Notes: generated by a model not told the origin, from the sequence alone. A stretch of DNA of 64,000 nucleotides from JAAZLS01 sp964463285 (GCA_964463285.1 CAYXBB010000003.1:1-64000), one strand, 5' to 3'; counted from the stretch's first letter, positions 45,038 through 53,843 are shown. Numbers and translations: made by a program.

Positions 45038-45835
45038 CTAATTTAGAACCTTAAATCCATATTTCTCAAATACTGCTCCGGCTTGCTCTCCGGTTAAAAA
45101 TTCAATTAAATCGGTTGATTCTTCGGGATACTCACTATCTTTGATCACGGCAACCGGATAAATTACCGGCGAATGGGAACCGTCGGGAGCCGCAGCTACT
45201 ACCTCTACCTTATCGGAAATCTGGGCATCAGTGCGGTATACCGCCCCTACATCCACCGCCTCTTGTTCCACGTAGGCCAGCACCTCGCGAACGTCTTTGG
45301 CCAGCATTAACTTAGACTGAACCTTTTCCCAGATACCCAGAGTTTCAAATGCTTCCTGGGCATACTTGCCGGCCGGCACAGATTCCGGATCGCCGATAGT
45401 AATAAACGTGATATCGTCTTTGGCCAGATCGGCAAATTCAGCAACCCCGGAAAAACCCTTAGGAACCACCAGCACTAGTTCATTTTGTAATAGATCAACC
45501 CTTGTGTCATCCAGCAACAAACCTTTTTCCTCAAGTTCGTTCATCTGCTTGGAAGCTGCTGACATGAAAATATCAACCGGGGCCCCCTGTTCGATCTGCT
45601 GCTGCAAGGCACCGGAAGAGCCAAAGTTGAACTCAAAACTTATATGGGGATGTTCCTCGGTATAAAGCTGTTCGATTTCCTGCATGGCATCGGTAAGGCT
45701 GGCCGCCACCGACAGGCTCAGGGTAACCGGTTCCGCCTCTTCTGTTTCTTCGGGAGTGCAACCAACCAGGGTAAATAACATAGCCACGGTTAGGCCTATA
45801 ATGGCCAATAGTCTGATAATCTGTTTTCTGCTCAA
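45038..45835 (-). CDS. modA: molybdate-binding lipoprotein ModA
   Basis: A 265-residue lipoprotein with lipobox LVGC (Cys about 26). The ModA motif VAASLTDAMQEIEQLY (about 43-58) and NFGSSGALQQQIEQGAPVDIF (cited in part: FGSSGALQQQIEQ) match oxyanion binding proteins, where main-chain and Ser residues contact molybdate or tungstate. It delivers the anion to ModB. It is preceded by a promoter, an aptamer-like RNA and an intrinsic terminator. Confidence 0.93.
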   Translation of the reverse strand: MSRKQIIRLLAIIGLTVAMLFTLVGCTPEETEEAEPVTLSLSVAASLTDAMQEIEQLYTEEHPHISFEFNFGSSGALQQQIEQGAPVDIFMSAASKQMNELEEKGLLLDDTRVDLLQNELVLVVPKGFSGVAEFADLAKDDITFITIGDPESVPAGKYAQEAFETLGIWEKVQSKLMLAKDVREVLAYVEQEAVDVGAVYRTDAQISDKVEVVAAAPDGSHSPVIYPVAVIKDSEYPEESTDLIEFLTGEQAGAVFEKYGFKVLN

Positions 45836-45880
45836 TTGTCTTTCTCCTTCATAATTTTTGGCGCCCCTTCTTTAAGTAAC

Positions 45881-45921
45881 AAAAATAAAATGTTTCAATA
45901 AATGGTATTTTTATTGAAACA
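45881..45921 (-). terminator. attenuator terminator in the modA leader
   Basis: A perfect 12-bp stem TGTTTCAATAAA/TTTATTGAAACA (45910-45921 and 45891-45902), 7-base loop, then TTTTATTTTT on the minus strand. It sits between the aptamer-like element and modA. Confidence 0.88.
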
Positions 45922-45942
45922 CCGGAATAAATATTTTTTCGA

Positions 45943-46088
45943 TTACCTCCTTTCCAATATCACGGGGGGGAAAACTGTTTCCAGTTTGCCCCTGCATCAT
46001 TAGATGGCGGCCAGTATCCCATAAACATTTTTCCCGGCCGGGGCATGTCTTCCGAGAAATGTTCACAGGGAGAATGGCTCGGAGATAA
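45943..46088 (-). ncRNA. candidate Moco/Tuco-type riboswitch aptamer, modA copy
   Basis: Closed by an 8-bp P1 TTATCTCC/GGAGGTAA (46081-46088 and 45943-45950). It contains ATGG...CCAT with a short loop, GGGG/CCCC pairing and the AACTG-GAAA-CAGTT hairpin shared with the other two copies. An insertion of about 45 bases after P1, with CCGAG/CTCGG, makes it longer than the others. Confidence 0.68.
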
Positions 46089-46112
46089 ATAACAATTTTA
46101 TGGTCTGAAACA

Positions 46113-46141
46113 ATTATAATATATTGTTTATGTACAGGCAA
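46113..46141 (-). promoter_or_regulatory. promoter of modABC
   Basis: TTGCCT and TATAAT with a 17-base spacer, 25 bases upstream of the aptamer. The remaining gene-free bases to 46239 show nothing else. Confidence 0.65.
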
Positions 46142-46239
46142 ACAACGCTCCGTTTTTTTAGGCTTCTACATTGTTAAAGCTTTTCTGCCGGAAACCGGAT
46201 CGGTTCTCAACCCCTCCCAGGTGGCGTAATCACACTATC

Positions 46240-47157
46240 TTAAAATTTATAACCAGATTCGCGGGTTAAAAACCGCCCGTAACCTTCCGGCCCCACGTAT
46301 AATCCCTGATCAACAATCAGTTGCCCGCGACAAAATACGCTTTCGGGAAGTCCCCGTCCTTCGAAACCTTCAAAGGGATTATAGTCAACATTTTGATATT
46401 GTAATTCCTTGGTAATGGTAAAAGTTGATTCGGGATCGAAGATCACCAGATCGGCATCGCTACCCGGAGCAATTGTCCCTTTGCAAGGGAACAGCCCAAA
46501 CAGCCTGGCCGGGTTCGTGCTAACCAGCTCCACCATCCGGTTGGGGCTTATCAGCCCCTTATCAACCCCGCCGGCATAAAGCAGTTTAACCCTGGTTTCC
46601 ACTCCCGGTGCCCCGTTGGGAATCCTGGTAAAATCCTCGCGTCCCAGCTCCTTCTGGCCCCTGAAATTGAAGGAGCAGTGATCAGAGGCCACTACCTGCA
46701 ATGTGCCACCCCTTAATCCTCGCCAGAGATAGCTCTCATTCCCTTTTTGCCGCAGCGGCGGGGACATAACATATTTGGCCCCTTCAAAATTAGGTTCTTC
46801 GTAACGATCTATGGAGAGAAACAGGTACTGAGGGCAGGTTTCGGCAAATACCGGGCGGCCCTCGGCCCGGGCTTCCGCCACCCGGGCCAGTGCTCCGGAA
46901 GTACTTAAATGAACCACATACGCCGGAGCCCCGGCAATCCGGGCCAGGGTTAAAAAGCGGTTTACGGCCTCTTCTTCGGCCAAGGGTGGGCGGCTCAAAG
47001 CGTGATAAAGCGGCTCAATTTGACCTCGCGCTAAAAATTCTTCGGAAAGCTCCTGGATGATATCCCCGTTTTCAGCATGAGCCAGCACCATGCCTCCGTA
47101 GCGGTTAGTCTGGCGTAAAATTTTTAACAGGGAAAGATCATCGATCTGGAATACCCC
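46240..47157 (-). pseudogene. 5'-truncated dihydropyrimidinase/hydantoinase
   Basis: Homology starts at GVFQIDDLSLL directly after the stop of the upstream cPGS-like gene and runs to the normal C-terminus. Visible motifs are MVLAHAENGD, YVVHLSTSGAL, YVMSPPLR and VVASDHCSF. Family members have about 460 residues; here about 300 remain. The missing N-terminal 150-160 residues hold the HxH metal ligands and the carbamylated Lys, so catalysis is not expected. The first internal ATG would give 283 residues. The junction with the upstream gene is abrupt, pointing to a deletion. The intact enzyme hydrolyses hydantoins or dihydropyrimidines. Confidence 0.82.
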
Positions 47158-47158
47158 T

Positions 47159-48499
47159 CTACTTTACCTTCAAAAAGCTGAAAGGCCACTCCTGCTCTTC
47201 TAAAATATCAGTCAAGGTTGGAGAACCGATTTCCTGAAGTTCATAACCTACCCGGAGACAGGGTTTGTTAAGGTTGATAATCCGACGCAGATCGATCGGA
47301 GTGGCACTTATCACCAGGTCAGCCGGCGTGCGATTTATAGTCTCTTCCAGATCCCGGACCTGTTTTTCTCCGTAGCCCATTGCCGGCAGCAGCGCTCCTA
47401 TGTGGGGATATTTTTCATAGGTAGCTTTTATGGTACCCGTAGCATAAGGCCGGGCATCTATCAATTCCGCCGCACCATGTTTCCGAGCAGCGATTACCCC
47501 CGCCCCGTAAATCATCTCCCCATGGGTTAAGGTCGGACCGTCCTCAATTACCAGTACTCTTTTGCCGGTTATTTTTTCGTCCCCTTCAACAAAAATAGGA
47601 GAAGCAGCCTCTATTATCCTAGCCCGGGGATTTACCCCGACCACATTTTCCCGCACCCGGGCTATTCCCTCCGGGCCGGCAGTATCGATCTTATTGATGA
47701 TCACCACATCGGCCAGCCGGAGATTGGTTTCCCCGGGATGATAGTTTAATTCATGCCCCGGGCGGTGGGGATCAACCAGGGTAATATAAAGATCCCCCCG
47801 GAAAAACGAAAAATCGTTGTTGCCGCCGTCCCAGATGATAAGGTCCGCTTCCCTTTCCGCCGCCCTTAAAATCTGCTCGTAATCCACCCCGGCATACACC
47901 ACGATCCCCCGGTCGATATGAGGTTCGTATTCCTCCCGCTCCTCAATAGTACATTTATACAGATCCAGATCGCGGTAATCGGCAAATCTCTGGCAAGCCT
48001 GTTCGGCCAGATCCCCGTAGGGCATGGGATGGCGAACTACCACTACTTTCAGCCCTTTCTGGGATAAAATATCACATACCCGGCGGGTGGCCTGGCTTTT
48101 CCCTACTCCGGTGCGGACAGCGGTTACCGCGATTACCGGTTTATTGGAATCCAACATGGTATGCTTAAGCCCCATAAGTTTAAAATCGGCCCCGGCAGCC
48201 ATCACCTGTGATGCTTTAGACATAACATAACGGTAAGGCGTGTCGCTGTAGGCAAACACCACCTGATCGGCGTTCAACTCCCTGATCAACTGCCCCAGAT
48301 TTTCTTCGGCAAAGATCGGAATCCCCCGGGGATACAGCTTCCCGGCCAGTTGCCCGGGATAAACCCTCCCCTCAATATCCGGTATCTGGGTGGCGGTAAA
48401 TGCAACCACCTGATAGGCATCGTTGTCCCGGAAATAAACATTAAAATTGTGGAAATCCCGGCCCGCCGCCCCCATAATGATTACCTTAGTTTTGGCCAT
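47159..48499 (-). CDS. cyclic 2,3-diphosphoglycerate synthetase-like GTPase
   Basis: A 446-residue protein with an N-terminal Rossmann-like domain (KVIIMGAAGRDFHNFN) and a central P-loop TAVRTGVGKSQATR (about 130-143), with VIINKIDTAG as base motif. It belongs to the cPGS-like family, which is widespread in bacteria and archaea that lack cyclic diphosphoglycerate; the bacterial function is unknown. It directly precedes the truncated hydantoinase and follows argF across a MITE-like repeat. In other genomes I recall it near carbamoyl or hydantoinase genes, which hints at nitrogen metabolism. Confidence 0.82.
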   Translation of the reverse strand: MAKTKVIIMGAAGRDFHNFNVYFRDNDAYQVVAFTATQIPDIEGRVYPGQLAGKLYPRGIPIFAEENLGQLIRELNADQVVFAYSDTPYRYVMSKASQVMAAGADFKLMGLKHTMLDSNKPVIAVTAVRTGVGKSQATRRVCDILSQKGLKVVVVRHPMPYGDLAEQACQRFADYRDLDLYKCTIEEREEYEPHIDRGIVVYAGVDYEQILRAAEREADLIIWDGGNNDFSFFRGDLYITLVDPHRPGHELNYHPGETNLRLADVVIINKIDTAGPEGIARVRENVVGVNPRARIIEAASPIFVEGDEKITGKRVLVIEDGPTLTHGEMIYGAGVIAARKHGAAELIDARPYATGTIKATYEKYPHIGALLPAMGYGEKQVRDLEETINRTPADLVISATPIDLRRIINLNKPCLRVGYELQEIGSPTLTDILEEQEWPFSFLKVK

Positions 48500-48529
48500 C
48501 CTAAAACCCTCCCAGGTTTAATTTAAAAA

Positions 48530-48650
48530 ACCAGGGGGACGGTTCTTTTGTGCAAAGTGTTTAGATTTGTTTCTTACAAACAATCGAAACAACCGGAAGG
48601 AAACTAATAAATGTTTTTGGCAAAATGCACAAAAGAACCGTCCCCCTGGT
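48530..48650. repeat. MITE-like element with 25-bp perfect terminal inverted repeats
   Basis: Arms at 48530-48554 and 48626-48650 are exact reverse complements, with core GGGGGACGGTTCTTTTGTGC. The 71-base spacer is AT-rich and holds a further small inverted repeat (TTTGTTTC region). No ORF is present. Similar GGGGACGGTTC repeats are, as I recall, dispersed in Peptococcaceae genomes. It lies between two minus-strand genes and the arms reach within 9 bases of the argF stop. Confidence 0.8.
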
Positions 48651-48658
48651 CATGGTTC

Positions 48659-49588
48659 CTACATCAGCAGTGATAACAGCGCTTTTTGAAGATGAAGACG
48701 ATTTTCGGCCTGATCAAACACGATCGACTGAGGCCCGTCGATCACTTCATCGGTAATCTCTTCACCCCGATGGGCCGGCAAACAGTGCATTACCAGCACC
48801 TCCGGGGGAGCCTTGGCCAAAAGATCCCGGTTGACCTGGTAGCGTCTAAATATTTTTCTGTTCGGGGACTGTTCCTCCTGACCCATGCTGGTCCAGGCAT
48901 CGGTATAGATCAATTGGACCTTTTCTATTACTGATTCGGGATCGGCACATAGGTTAATCTTTGCCCCGGTTTCCATCGCGTCTTCTCTGGCCAGGCGAGT
49001 AATTTCAGGATCCGGTTCCCGACCTACCGGAGTACATATCGTAATATTTAAACCGGTCTTGGCTCCTCCGAACATCAAGGAATGAGCTACGTTATTCCCG
49101 TCACCCAAATAAAGCAGAGTAAGCCCGGCCAGGTTTTCCAATCTTTCTTGGATCGTTAACAGATCGGAGAGCACCTGGCAGGGATGAAGCAGATCGGTAA
49201 GCCCGTTAATCACCGGGATGGAAGCATGGCAGGCCAGTTCCGCCACCTCCTGTTGGGAATAAGTCCGGATCACCACTCCGTCTACAAACCGGCTTAAAAT
49301 CCGGGCAGTATCGGCAATGGTTTCCCCCCGCTTTAACTGCAGGTCGTTAGCATTCAGATATAGGGCATATCCCCCCAACTGCCACATGGCTACCTCAAAT
49401 GATATCCTGGTGCGGGTAGAACTTTTCTGAAAGATCATGCCCAGCGTTTTGCCTTGCAGGGGTTGCAGTCTTTCTCCGGCCAGATGTCTTTTCTTGATTG
49501 ATCCCGCTGTATCCAAAATATAACGGACCTCTTCTCGGGAAAGATCATGGATCGACAGGATGTGTTTGCCTTTTAGTGGTAATTCCAT
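48659..49588 (-). CDS. argF: ornithine carbamoyltransferase
   Basis: A 309-residue OTCase with the carbamoyl-phosphate motif SSTRTRISFE (about 55-64), HPCQVLSDL (about 137), DAWTSMGQEE (about 233) and HCLPAHRGEE (about 272). It makes citrulline from ornithine in arginine synthesis. I start at the ATG at 49588 with AGGAGG 10 bases upstream; the longer frame adds a non-homologous tail. A catabolic ArcB or ureide carbamoyltransferase is less likely given the ArgF-like C-terminus. Confidence 0.93.
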   Translation of the reverse strand: MELPLKGKHILSIHDLSREEVRYILDTAGSIKKRHLAGERLQPLQGKTLGMIFQKSSTRTRISFEVAMWQLGGYALYLNANDLQLKRGETIADTARILSRFVDGVVIRTYSQQEVAELACHASIPVINGLTDLLHPCQVLSDLLTIQERLENLAGLTLLYLGDGNNVAHSLMFGGAKTGLNITICTPVGREPDPEITRLAREDAMETGAKINLCADPESVIEKVQLIYTDAWTSMGQEEQSPNRKIFRRYQVNRDLLAKAPPEVLVMHCLPAHRGEEITDEVIDGPQSIVFDQAENRLHLQKALLSLLM

Positions 49589-49729
49589 ATCTTCATACCC
49601 TCCTGTAATATTAACGGTAACCAACCATAAGCCATAGGTCCACAAAATAATAACCCGATCTATCACAAACTGTCAGGTTAAATTTTAGACATAAACCCTG
49701 CTATCCCTTTTCTTCCCGGGATATTTCGT

Positions 49730-50848
49730 CTAGTCCAACTCCTTAAGGACCTCCACCAGGGTCTCCAGAAAACGCTGGTTTTGCGGTTCGGTACCGATGG
49801 TTACCCGGATGAAAGTCGGATAACCAAATATATCTCCACTGCGGATAATTATTCCCCGCTGCAGTAACCGTTCAAATACTCTTCGAGAATCAACCCCGAC
49901 ATCTACAAAATAAAAGTTGGCCTGGGAGGGAACAGGTGTTAAACCCAGTTTTCCCAGCCCCCGGGCCAGCTGCCGCTTGCCTTCCTCTACCAGGCACAGA
50001 CTGTTCTCTAAATGTTTCTTATCAGACAGCGCCGCCAGCGCCGCCGCCTGAGCCGGGGAATTTACGTTAAACGGTTCCCGGATCCGGTTCAGGTCAGAGG
50101 CAATTTTTTCCGGCGCGATAGCATAGCCGATCCGCAGGCCGGCCAGTCCATATATTTTAGAAAAAGTGCGCAAGGAGATTACCGGTCGGTGCTGATGTAC
50201 AAAAGCTGGGCCAAAACTGCATTCCGGATCAGTAACATATTCCCGATAGGCTTCATCCATTACTACCAACAATCGGGGCGGCAGGCAATCCAAAAACCGC
50301 TCCATCCTCCGTTGGTCTACAATAGTACCGGTGGGGTTGTTGGGGCTACAGATAAAAATCAAGCGGGTCCGCTCCGTCAACCGATCAAAAGCCGCCTCCA
50401 AATTATAATCAAAATTTTTACCTTTCAGGGGAATATAGTTCAGGGTTCCCCCGGCTTTACGCACGGCATACTCATATTCGGAAAAGGTAGGATAAACCGC
50501 TATCGCTTCTTCCCCCGGATTAAGAAAAGCCTGAGTTAACAGGCCTAGCAGCTCATCTGAGCCATTGCCAAGAACAAGCTGCTCAACTTTAACTTTCCAC
50601 TTTTCAGCCAGAGCCTGTTTTAAATAATAACCATTGCCGTCGGGGTAGTAGTTAACGTTTTGAATATGGCGCTGTATAGATTTAAGAGCCAGGGGGGATG
50701 GTCCCAGGGGGTTTTCATTGGAAGCCAACTTTATCGCTCCGGTTATCCCCAGTTCCCGTTCCACCTCTTCCACCGGTTTGCCCGGAATATAGGGCTTGAT
50801 TAGCTGTAAATTTGAACGAAGCTCCGGATACCGGCAGCTGTCAGGCAA
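49730..50848 (-). CDS. hisC: histidinol-phosphate aminotransferase
   Basis: A 372-residue PLP aminotransferase of fold type I with ASNENPLGPSPLA (about 42-54), CSPNNPTG (about 168), DEAYREY and the PLP Lys in SLRTFSKIYGLAGLRIGY (about 231). It converts imidazole-acetol phosphate to histidinol phosphate, and members can also act on aromatic amino acids. The start is TTG 50848 with AAGGGGG 9 bases upstream. No other his genes are adjacent, except hisF about 1.2 kb away on the opposite strand. Confidence 0.93.
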   Translation of the reverse strand: MPDSCRYPELRSNLQLIKPYIPGKPVEEVERELGITGAIKLASNENPLGPSPLALKSIQRHIQNVNYYPDGNGYYLKQALAEKWKVKVEQLVLGNGSDELLGLLTQAFLNPGEEAIAVYPTFSEYEYAVRKAGGTLNYIPLKGKNFDYNLEAAFDRLTERTRLIFICSPNNPTGTIVDQRRMERFLDCLPPRLLVVMDEAYREYVTDPECSFGPAFVHQHRPVISLRTFSKIYGLAGLRIGYAIAPEKIASDLNRIREPFNVNSPAQAAALAALSDKKHLENSLCLVEEGKRQLARGLGKLGLTPVPSQANFYFVDVGVDSRRVFERLLQRGIIIRSGDIFGYPTFIRVTIGTEPQNQRFLETLVEVLKELD

Positions 50849-50949
50849 TTCAAAGAGCCCCCTTTGATATCAAGTTACGCTCATTATTATACCTTAAGTT
50901 GAATATATGTTAAACAGGGTGTTAACTTTAACCAAAGGGGGAAAACCGG

Positions 50950-51744
50950 TTGTTTGTTGCGCTAATTGTTAACCGGCGGAGGTTTATTTACCTGCTTTTA
51001 CTGGCGCTGGCCTTGCTAATATTGAATCCCCTGCTCAAACTGCCGGAAAAACTTGGTGAGGTAATAGCCCAATCCAAGCGTTTGGTCCCGATATACTATG
51101 TAGATACACCCGAAAAAAAAGTGGCGTTTTCTTTTGATGCCAGCTGGGGCGCAGAACGAACTGAGCGCATACTGGATATACTGGATGAGTATTCACTAAA
51201 AACCACCTTCTTTTTAACAGGTTTTTGGGTGGAAGAGTACCCGCAATACGTAAAGCTCATTGCCGACCGAGGTCATGAAATCGGCAACCATACCTCCACC
51301 CACCCCCACTTGAGTAACGCCACGGAGGAACAGATCAAAGAAGAGTTGCTTAAAATTGAGCAGATGATTGAAGAAATTACCGGCAGGCGCCCCACCTTGT
51401 TCCGGGCTCCATTCGGGGAATACAACAACCGGGTAATTACCGTGGCCGAGCAGTTGGGCTATAGCACTATCCAGTGGAGCATCGATTCTCTGGACTGGCA
51501 GAACCTAACCCGGGAGGAAATAGTACAGAGGGTAAGTCACCGGGCCCACAAGGGCGCCATAATTTTGTTTCACAATAATGGCTTGTATACCGCTGATGCC
51601 CTGCCGGAGATTATTGAGTATTATCAGCATCACGGTTATTCGATACTTCCTATCTCCGAATTAATCTATCATCAAAACTTTACCATCGACCCGCATAGCG
51701 GGGCCCAGGTTCCAAATCCCAAACCCAAACACCGGCCTGAGTAA
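50950..51744 (+). CDS. PdaB-like polysaccharide deacetylase
   Basis: A 264-residue CE4 protein with an N-terminal membrane anchor (about 10-28). The catalytic region has SFDASWGAERT in place of the usual TFDDG, HTSTHPHLS with the metal His pair, FRAPFGEYN and QWSIDSLDW. This pattern is typical of the PdaB/YlxY sporulation group. It would act on spore cortex or cell-wall glycan. The start is TTG 50950 with AAGGGGG about 8 bases upstream. It is divergent from hisC. Confidence 0.88.
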   Translation: MFVALIVNRRRFIYLLLLALALLILNPLLKLPEKLGEVIAQSKRLVPIYYVDTPEKKVAFSFDASWGAERTERILDILDEYSLKTTFFLTGFWVEEYPQYVKLIADRGHEIGNHTSTHPHLSNATEEQIKEELLKIEQMIEEITGRRPTLFRAPFGEYNNRVITVAEQLGYSTIQWSIDSLDWQNLTREEIVQRVSHRAHKGAIILFHNNGLYTADALPEIIEYYQHHGYSILPISELIYHQNFTIDPHSGAQVPNPKPKHRPE

Positions 51745-51931
51745 TAGCTTACAATAATATAAGATTATCGCCTGGATTGCCGGGAAACCTTGAATGCGTT
51801 GCCACGGAAAAATCGGCCCGTCTTTTTATAGGGGCGAGCTTTTCCAGCCGGCCGGATATAAGCACCCGCTATAAGCTAGCTGCTTTCGGAAAACTACAAA
51901 CAACCAAATACCGGATCGGCAGCGGCTAAAC

Positions 51932-51979
51932 GCAGAATTTCGATCCTCGACTAAACTTGCACCGGCGTTAAAATTCTGC
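51932..51979 (+). other. hairpin upstream of hisF
   Basis: GCAGAATTT and AAATTCTGC (51932-51940 and 51971-51979) form a 9-bp perfect stem with a 30-base loop, 41 bases before the hisF start. The rest of the gene-free stretch from 51745 shows nothing certain. A regulatory role is only possible. Confidence 0.35.
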
Positions 51980-52020
51980 TAAGATCAGTTCAGAAATTAC
52001 CCTTAAGTGAGTAAATTTTT

Positions 52021-52794
52021 ATGTCCTATAAAAGAATCATCCCCTGCCTGGATTTGAAAGATGGCCGGCTGGTAAAAGGTGTAAAGTTTCTTAACCTTAA
52101 GAACGCGGGAAACGCCATCGAAAAAGCAATTCAGTATACCGGTGACGGCGCCGACGAGCTGGTGATGCTGAATATTTCTAATTCCCCGGAAGGATATCTG
52201 GCCACACAAAAGGTTATTCTGGACGCCGTAAAGAAGGTGGTTGTACCGGTAATGGCCGGCGGAGGTATCCGTTCAATTGATTCTATGCACGATCTTTTCC
52301 AATACGGGGTTGACAAAATAGCTATTAACACCGCTGCCCTGGAAAATCCTCAGTTGATCGACACTGCTGCCAAACGTTTTGGAAGCCGGCGAATAGTGGT
52401 GGCAGTAGATGCCCTGCGATCTCGATCTTCCTCAAGTTCAACCCCCTCCTGGGAGGTCTACAGTGGAAGCGGGCATAGATCCACCCGACGGGAGGCTGTG
52501 TTATGGTGTGTCGAAGCCGCACAAAGAGGGGCAGGCGAGATTTTATTGACCTCCATAGATTCCGATGGAACCCAAAATGGTTATGATCTGGAGCTGCTGG
52601 CAGCAGTGGCGGAAGCGGTTCCTATTCCCGTAATTGCCTCCGGCGGAGCAGGTTCTCCGAAACATCTGGTAGAAGCTCTAACCTCTGGTAAGGCCCAGGC
52701 AGTGCTGATCGCTTCTCTGCTTCATTACGGAAATTATACCGTGACTAATCTTAAGCAATATCTGGCAGAACAGGGTTTGCCGGTACGCCTGTAA
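52021..52794 (+). CDS. hisF: imidazole glycerol phosphate synthase cyclase subunit HisF
   Basis: A 257-residue TIM barrel with CLDLKDGRLVKG (catalytic Asp 11), VAVDALR (catalytic Asp about 130), ILLTSIDSDGTQNGYD and ASGGAG, all as in HisF. The strand-2 motif reads LNIS where the family has LDIT, so the conserved Asp 51 is Asn. HisH is not encoded nearby, so ammonia would come from a subunit encoded elsewhere. It is followed by pdxS after 61 bases. It may be a divergent HisF or a paralogue. Confidence 0.88.
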   Translation: MSYKRIIPCLDLKDGRLVKGVKFLNLKNAGNAIEKAIQYTGDGADELVMLNISNSPEGYLATQKVILDAVKKVVVPVMAGGGIRSIDSMHDLFQYGVDKIAINTAALENPQLIDTAAKRFGSRRIVVAVDALRSRSSSSSTPSWEVYSGSGHRSTRREAVLWCVEAAQRGAGEILLTSIDSDGTQNGYDLELLAAVAEAVPIPVIASGGAGSPKHLVEALTSGKAQAVLIASLLHYGNYTVTNLKQYLAEQGLPVRL

Positions 52795-52855
52795 AGAATT
52801 AAGTTAATTATTTGTTTAATCTGTGTGATCAGTAACATCCTGTAAGGAGGCGGGA

Positions 52856-53746
52856 TTGTCAATGAATGAAAAAACTTCTTTTTTAGGTAAATCAGAACTG
52901 GCCTGGCTGTCTAAAGGCGGCGTAATTATGGATGTAACCTCTCCGGATCAGGCTAAAATTGCCGAACAAGCCGGAGCAGTGGCAGTGATGGCCCTGGAGA
53001 GAGTGCCGGCCGATATCCGAGCCGCCGGGGGAGTAGCCCGGATGGCTGATCCTGAAATTGTCCTGAAAATTATCGGGTCTGTATCTATCCCGGTAATGGC
53101 CAAAGTGCGGATCGGCCACTTTGTGGAAGCCCAGATTATTCAAGAGCTGGGAGTGGACTATCTCGATGAGAGCGAGGTCCTGACCCCTGCGGATGAACAG
53201 TATCACATTAACAAACACCTGTTTACAGTACCCTTTGTATGTGGGGCCAGAGACCTGGGAGAAGCCTTGCGTCGGATAGCGGAGGGAGCGGCCATGATCC
53301 GCACCAAGGGCGAACCCGGTACCGGCAATGTGGTGGAGGCGGTACGCCACATGCGCCGGGTTATGGAACAAATTCGAGAAACCGCAAATACGCCCGATGA
53401 AGAGTTGTCAGTGCTGGCCAGAAATTTAAGAGCACCGCTGGATCTGTTAAAGCAGGTTAAAGCGGAGGGCCGGCTGCCGGTGCCCAATCTGGCGGCGGGA
53501 GGAATCGCCACCCCGGCCGATGCGGCGCTGATGATGCAATTGGGCTCTGACGGAATTTTCGTGGGTTCGGGTATTTTCAAATCTGAAGATCCCGGGCTCC
53601 GGGCGGAGGCAATTGTAAAGGCCGCCCGTCATTACAACGATCCAAAAATTTTGGCAGAAGTATCCCGAGGATTGGGCGAGGCCATGAAAGGCCTGGAAAT
53701 ATCCTCCCTGGCCGAAGAAGAGCGGATGCAGGAAAGGGGTATTTAG
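52856..53746 (+). CDS. pdxS: pyridoxal 5'-phosphate synthase subunit PdxS
   Basis: A 296-residue PdxS barrel: GGVIMDVTSPDQAKIAEQAGA (in part), MAKVRIGHFVEAQ with the ligand-binding Lys, TKGEPGTGNVVEAVRHMR and FVGSGIFKS. It condenses ribose 5-phosphate, glyceraldehyde 3-phosphate and ammonia into PLP. GGAGG precedes two possible starts, TTG 52856 (spacing 5) and ATG 52862 (spacing 11). The glutaminase partner pdxT, usually next door, is absent here, so it must be elsewhere if the complex is active. Confidence 0.96.
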   Translation: MSMNEKTSFLGKSELAWLSKGGVIMDVTSPDQAKIAEQAGAVAVMALERVPADIRAAGGVARMADPEIVLKIIGSVSIPVMAKVRIGHFVEAQIIQELGVDYLDESEVLTPADEQYHINKHLFTVPFVCGARDLGEALRRIAEGAAMIRTKGEPGTGNVVEAVRHMRRVMEQIRETANTPDEELSVLARNLRAPLDLLKQVKAEGRLPVPNLAAGGIATPADAALMMQLGSDGIFVGSGIFKSEDPGLRAEAIVKAARHYNDPKILAEVSRGLGEAMKGLEISSLAEEERMQERGI

Positions 53747-53817
53747 CAAAAACCTAGACTAAAATTTATATTCGGCTCCGCGAACACAAATCTCCATTCC
53801 TTTTGCCCGGCAGTTTA

Positions 53818-53843
53818 GTAGCGCACCCTTAAGGGTGCGCTAC
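53818..53843. repeat. 26-bp perfect palindrome downstream of pdxS
   Basis: GTAGCGCACCCTT followed directly by its reverse complement. It could form a cruciform or a hairpin terminator with a shortened stem, but no T-run follows on either strand. Confidence 0.6.
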
